NCBI GenBank assembly: GCA_934654795.1
Contig: CAKUGT010000024.1
Location: 1 to 23,668 of the forward strand
Length of the DNA: 23,668 nt
Direction: 5' to 3'
DNA from: an uncultured Collinsella sp.
GTDB lineage: Bacteria > Actinomycetota > Coriobacteriia > Coriobacteriales > Coriobacteriaceae
Shown here piece after piece: positions 21,499 to 23,668 of this stretch. A program made the translations under genes and the position numbers. The notes below the pieces were generated by a model. It made no database searches and had not been told where the DNA came from. It saw nothing but the letters and a program-made list of their open reading frames with translations. Each line of letters opens with the position of its first letter. The stretch's first letter is position 1.

Positions 21499-23448
21499 AT
21501 GAGGAAAACTCACCCCGTCAACGCGCTCAAAAAGCTTGGCATAGGCCTTGCATTTGGAGCTGCAACCATCATGTCCATGCCGACCTCTGCGCTCGCCTGC
21601 ACGCAGATGTACATGGGCAAAAACCTTACGGCAGACGGCAACACGTACTACGGCCGTGCCGAGGACTTTGGCAAGCGCTACCTCAAGCACTTCGGCATCG
21701 AGCCTGCCCACGAAGCTGGCTTTACGTACAGCTCGGTTGAATCTGCTTTTGAATACACCTCGAACAAGCCCACCTATCGCTACAGCTATGTACGTGACCA
21801 TCCCTCAAACTGGTATGGCCGCACCGATGCCTACTCCGAGGCCGGAATCAACGAGAAGGGCGTGTCCTGCTCTGCCACGCTGAGCACTTCCTATAACGAG
21901 GATGCCGAAGCAGCAGACCCCATCGATGAGGAAGTAGGTCTGGGCGAATATAGCTACGGCAGCATCATCCTGGGCGAGAGCGCCACGGCCCGCGAGGGCG
22001 TCGAGCTCCTCGGCAGCCTGATCGACGATCAAGGCGTCTGCACCAACGACCAGATCATCATCGCCGACAACAACGAGACCTGGCTGTTCGCCACGCTTTC
22101 CGCCCATCAGTGGATTGCCATGAAGCTCGCTGATGACGTCGCCTCGGTCAACCCCAATATCGGTAGCCTCAACTACGATGTCGACCTCAATGACACCAAG
22201 AATTGCCTCCACTCCGAGGGCATCGAGTCCATGCCTGTGGAGAAGGGCTTTGCCGAGTACACCGACGGCAAGTTCGACGTTGCCAAGACCTATGGCGAAA
22301 GCCTCGCCGATTCCGGCGTTCACCAGTGGTCTCGCTATGTGCAAGGTCGCGATTATTTTGCAAATCCGCTGACCGAAGGCATGGATTACGAAATTATCAC
22401 AGTTGAGAAGGAAGGAAAACCCACCCAAAAGGGAGCTATGGTCAGCGAAATCCAGCCCCTGTTCTTCAAGCCTAGCAAGTCTGGTTGGAGCACCTTTGAA
22501 CTGATTCGCGCCTTTGGCAACCGCGGCGAAAGCGTCCCTGGCCTTAACGCCAACACTGACGGCGTCTACGCCATCGGCAGCGAGCGTAACACCGAGATCA
22601 ATCTCTTCCAAATTCGTCGCGGGTATGATCCCGAAGTCGCTACCATCCAGTGGGAGATGCTCTCCCGTGCCGCGTACTCTGTCGCCATCCCGCTGTACTC
22701 CGCTCTGATGACTGAGGTCAGCCCGTACTTCAGCGACCAGACCGTCTCCTTCGATCACTGCAAACAGACTGACGTCGTGTACAACGAGGAGCCGGAGAAC
22801 TCCATCAACTACGTCCTCATGGACATCAGCTCGCTCTGCTTTGAGAACCCTGACACCCTTGGCGTCGGTGTCCGCGCCTACCTCGACGCGCTCCAGAATG
22901 AGCTCATCGAGCAGAACAAGGAAGTTGACGCCGCCATGCTGGCCGAAACGACCACCGAGGGCCGCACCGCCCTGGCCAACAAGGCTGGCAAGGCTGCCAC
23001 CGAGAACACCTACAAGAAGTGCAAGGCCCTGCTCCAGGAGATGCGCGAATATCAGAAGGCCGGAAACTTTGACGAGCGCTTCACCCCGAGCGACCTGAAC
23101 GCTGAGGCCAACGGCCTCAAGGAGTCCATCACCTACGCCAAGGACGCACTTGCCACCGACCCGGTCACTCCGGATCAGCCCGGTACTCCCGAGCAGCCTG
23201 GCACTCCCGAGCAGCCCAGCAAGCCTGAGCAGCCCGCTAAGCCCGAGCAGCCCACCACCAAGCCCGAGAAGCCTGGCAAGTCGGACAACACCACGACCAC
23301 GGTAACCACCAACAAGACGAACACCAAGGGCGGCCTGCCCACCACTGGCGATCGTTTTGATGGCCGCATGGTGGCCGCATTCGCCATCGCTGGCATTGCC
23401 GTCATCTCCGCAGGCGGTTATATCCTCTATCGCCGCAACAAGGAGTAA
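21499..23448 (+). CDS. Cell-wall-anchored C69 family dipeptidase (LPXTG)
   Basis: A 649-residue secreted peptidase. The signal peptide (1-33) has Lys-rich start, hydrophobic core and ALA end, cut before Cys34. In C69 (PepD-type) enzymes the N-terminal cysteine exposed by processing is the nucleophile, and here CTQMYMGKNLTADG fits that. The catalytic domain runs to about 550. A repeated proline-rich wall-spanning linker (TPEQPG/KPEQPA-type units, about 555-605) follows, then the sortase signal LPTTG (613-617), a membrane helix and the tail YRRNKE. This places a dipeptide-cleaving enzyme on the outer face of the wall, suited to feeding on gut peptides. Proline can resist proteolysis in the linker. 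GGGAGG precedes ATG 21499. A terminator follows. Confidence 0.94.
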   Translation: MRKTHPVNALKKLGIGLAFGAATIMSMPTSALACTQMYMGKNLTADGNTYYGRAEDFGKRYLKHFGIEPAHEAGFTYSSVESAFEYTSNKPTYRYSYVRDHPSNWYGRTDAYSEAGINEKGVSCSATLSTSYNEDAEAADPIDEEVGLGEYSYGSIILGESATAREGVELLGSLIDDQGVCTNDQIIIADNNETWLFATLSAHQWIAMKLADDVASVNPNIGSLNYDVDLNDTKNCLHSEGIESMPVEKGFAEYTDGKFDVAKTYGESLADSGVHQWSRYVQGRDYFANPLTEGMDYEIITVEKEGKPTQKGAMVSEIQPLFFKPSKSGWSTFELIRAFGNRGESVPGLNANTDGVYAIGSERNTEINLFQIRRGYDPEVATIQWEMLSRAAYSVAIPLYSALMTEVSPYFSDQTVSFDHCKQTDVVYNEEPENSINYVLMDISSLCFENPDTLGVGVRAYLDALQNELIEQNKEVDAAMLAETTTEGRTALANKAGKAATENTYKKCKALLQEMREYQKAGNFDERFTPSDLNAEANGLKESITYAKDALATDPVTPDQPGTPEQPGTPEQPSKPEQPAKPEQPTTKPEKPGKSDNTTTTVTTNKTNTKGGLPTTGDRFDGRMVAAFAIAGIAVISAGGYILYRRNKE

Positions 23449-23460
23449 TCCCTCACTGGC

Positions 23461-23497
23461 GCGGGCGGGATGGCACGGTGTTTCCCGCCCGCTTTTT
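23461..23497 (+). terminator. Intrinsic terminator after the C69 dipeptidase
   Basis: GCGGGCGGGA (23461-23470) pairs perfectly with TCCCGCCCGC (23483-23492), 12-base loop, then TTTTT. Its right arm is also part of a competing hairpin (23476-23515). Confidence 0.88.
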
Positions 23498-23515
23498 GAC
23501 CGGCGGGAAACACCG
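23476..23515 (+). promoter_or_regulatory. Competing 14-bp hairpin overlapping the C69 terminator
   Basis: CGGTGTTTCCCGCC (23476-23489) pairs perfectly with GGCGGGAAACACCG (23502-23515). It uses the right arm of the terminator stem, so the two structures exclude each other. Confidence 0.6.
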
Positions 23516-23518
23516 CTG

Positions 23519-23539
23519 AAATCTTTTCAAAAAAGATTT
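23519..23539. repeat. Perfect AT palindrome upstream of the Trp-rich leader
   Basis: AAATCTTTT, CAA, AAAAGATTT. It lies 23 bases upstream of the -10 of the next transcript, where an operator could sit. Confidence 0.5.
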
Positions 23540-23558
23540 CCCCGCACACACTTTGCTG

Positions 23559-23567
23559 TGCTATAGT
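23559..23567 (+). promoter_or_regulatory. Candidate extended -10 promoter for the Trp-rich leader
   Basis: TGCTATAGT is a TGn-extended -10, which needs little -35 contact. Transcription would start near 23574, about 50 bases before the leader ATG at 23626. No good TTGACA is seen upstream. Confidence 0.45.
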
Positions 23568-23625
23568 GCAGCGCAACAGCAATCAGGTGCAACCGCGCCA
23601 CGGCATCACGAAAGGAGCCACCAAC

Positions 23626-23668
23626 ATGAAGAACACGATGAAGTCTCTCAACAACTGGTGGTGGCGTG
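23626..23668 (+). CDS. trpL: Probable tryptophan leader peptide (attenuator), 3' end outside window
   Basis: ATG 23626 follows AAAGGAG and reads MKNTMKSLNNWWWR before the window ends. Three consecutive TGG codons early in a frame are rare and are typical of trp operon leader peptides, where ribosome stalling at low charged tRNA-Trp controls attenuation. Actinobacterial trp leaders often contain an NWWW block. A transcription unit for tryptophan biosynthesis, uptake or tryptophanyl-tRNA supply should then start just beyond the edge. It could also be the start of an ordinary protein, since the stop codon and attenuator hairpins are not visible. Confidence 0.6.
   Translation, partial: MKNTMKSLNNWWWR

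Overview
The window looks like a chromosomal segment from a high-GC anaerobic actinobacterium of the Coriobacteriia, most likely Collinsella or a close relative. The evidence is C/G-ending codons, strong AGGAGG-type ribosome sites, an acetate fermentation locus (pta with two ackA genes), an arginine deiminase start at the left edge, and an LPXTG-anchored C69 dipeptidase. The genus is inferred from gene content, not from a marker gene.

Layout. 1-53 is the 5' end of arcA (minus). 54-606 is an AT-rich intergenic stretch. 607-6758 is plus-strand housekeeping: polyphosphate kinase ppk1 with an unusual tail, a TRAM/4Fe-4S 23S rRNA m5U methyltransferase, a DJ-1 family protein overlapping a Maf nucleotide pyrophosphatase, and a P1/DmpA-type self-cleaving peptidase. 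6759-7130 has no intact gene. It holds two long inverted-repeat elements (A, B) and, between them, the decayed 3' end of a glycosyltransferase gene. 7131-9357 (minus) encodes UDP-galactopyranose mutase and a GT2 glycosyltransferase, suggesting galactofuranose surface polysaccharide. pta (plus) starts divergently from glf. It is followed by inverted-repeat element C and, convergently, by two tandem ackA paralogs (minus). Upstream of these on the minus strand lie an AT-richer LysR/MFS pair, then xseA-xseB-HIT, a membrane zinc peptidase, inverted-repeat element D and RNase D. On the plus strand follow a lipid kinase with a 30-residue membrane protein, then the cell-wall C69 dipeptidase. The right edge holds a start reading MKNTMKSLNNWWWR, which looks like a tryptophan attenuator leader peptide.

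Main observation. Four long near-perfect inverted repeats lie in intergenic gaps (6771-6895, 6989-7098, 10585-10709, 18815-18922). Each has its own 21-29 bp arm sequence. A and B, in opposite orientation, share a roughly 55 nt core that folds into a bulged hairpin, and two stem pairs differ by compensatory changes. A and C have identical geometry (29 bp arms, 67 nt interior), and B is nearly the same (68 nt interior). A conserved core inside non-conserved perfect arms is not the pattern of an ordinary miniature transposon or terminator and is the best candidate here for an undescribed element family.

How the genes relate. Pta and AckA convert acetyl-CoA to acetate and ATP. AckA2 differs from AckA1 at two active-site motif positions, so the pair may not be redundant. 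pta and ackA2 are each preceded by a hairpin built on TAAACCC/GGGTTTA, a possible shared control signal. Glf and the glycosyltransferase, the lipid kinase and the LPXTG dipeptidase are envelope functions. XseAB, RNase D, the rRNA methyltransferase and Maf are nucleic-acid maintenance functions.
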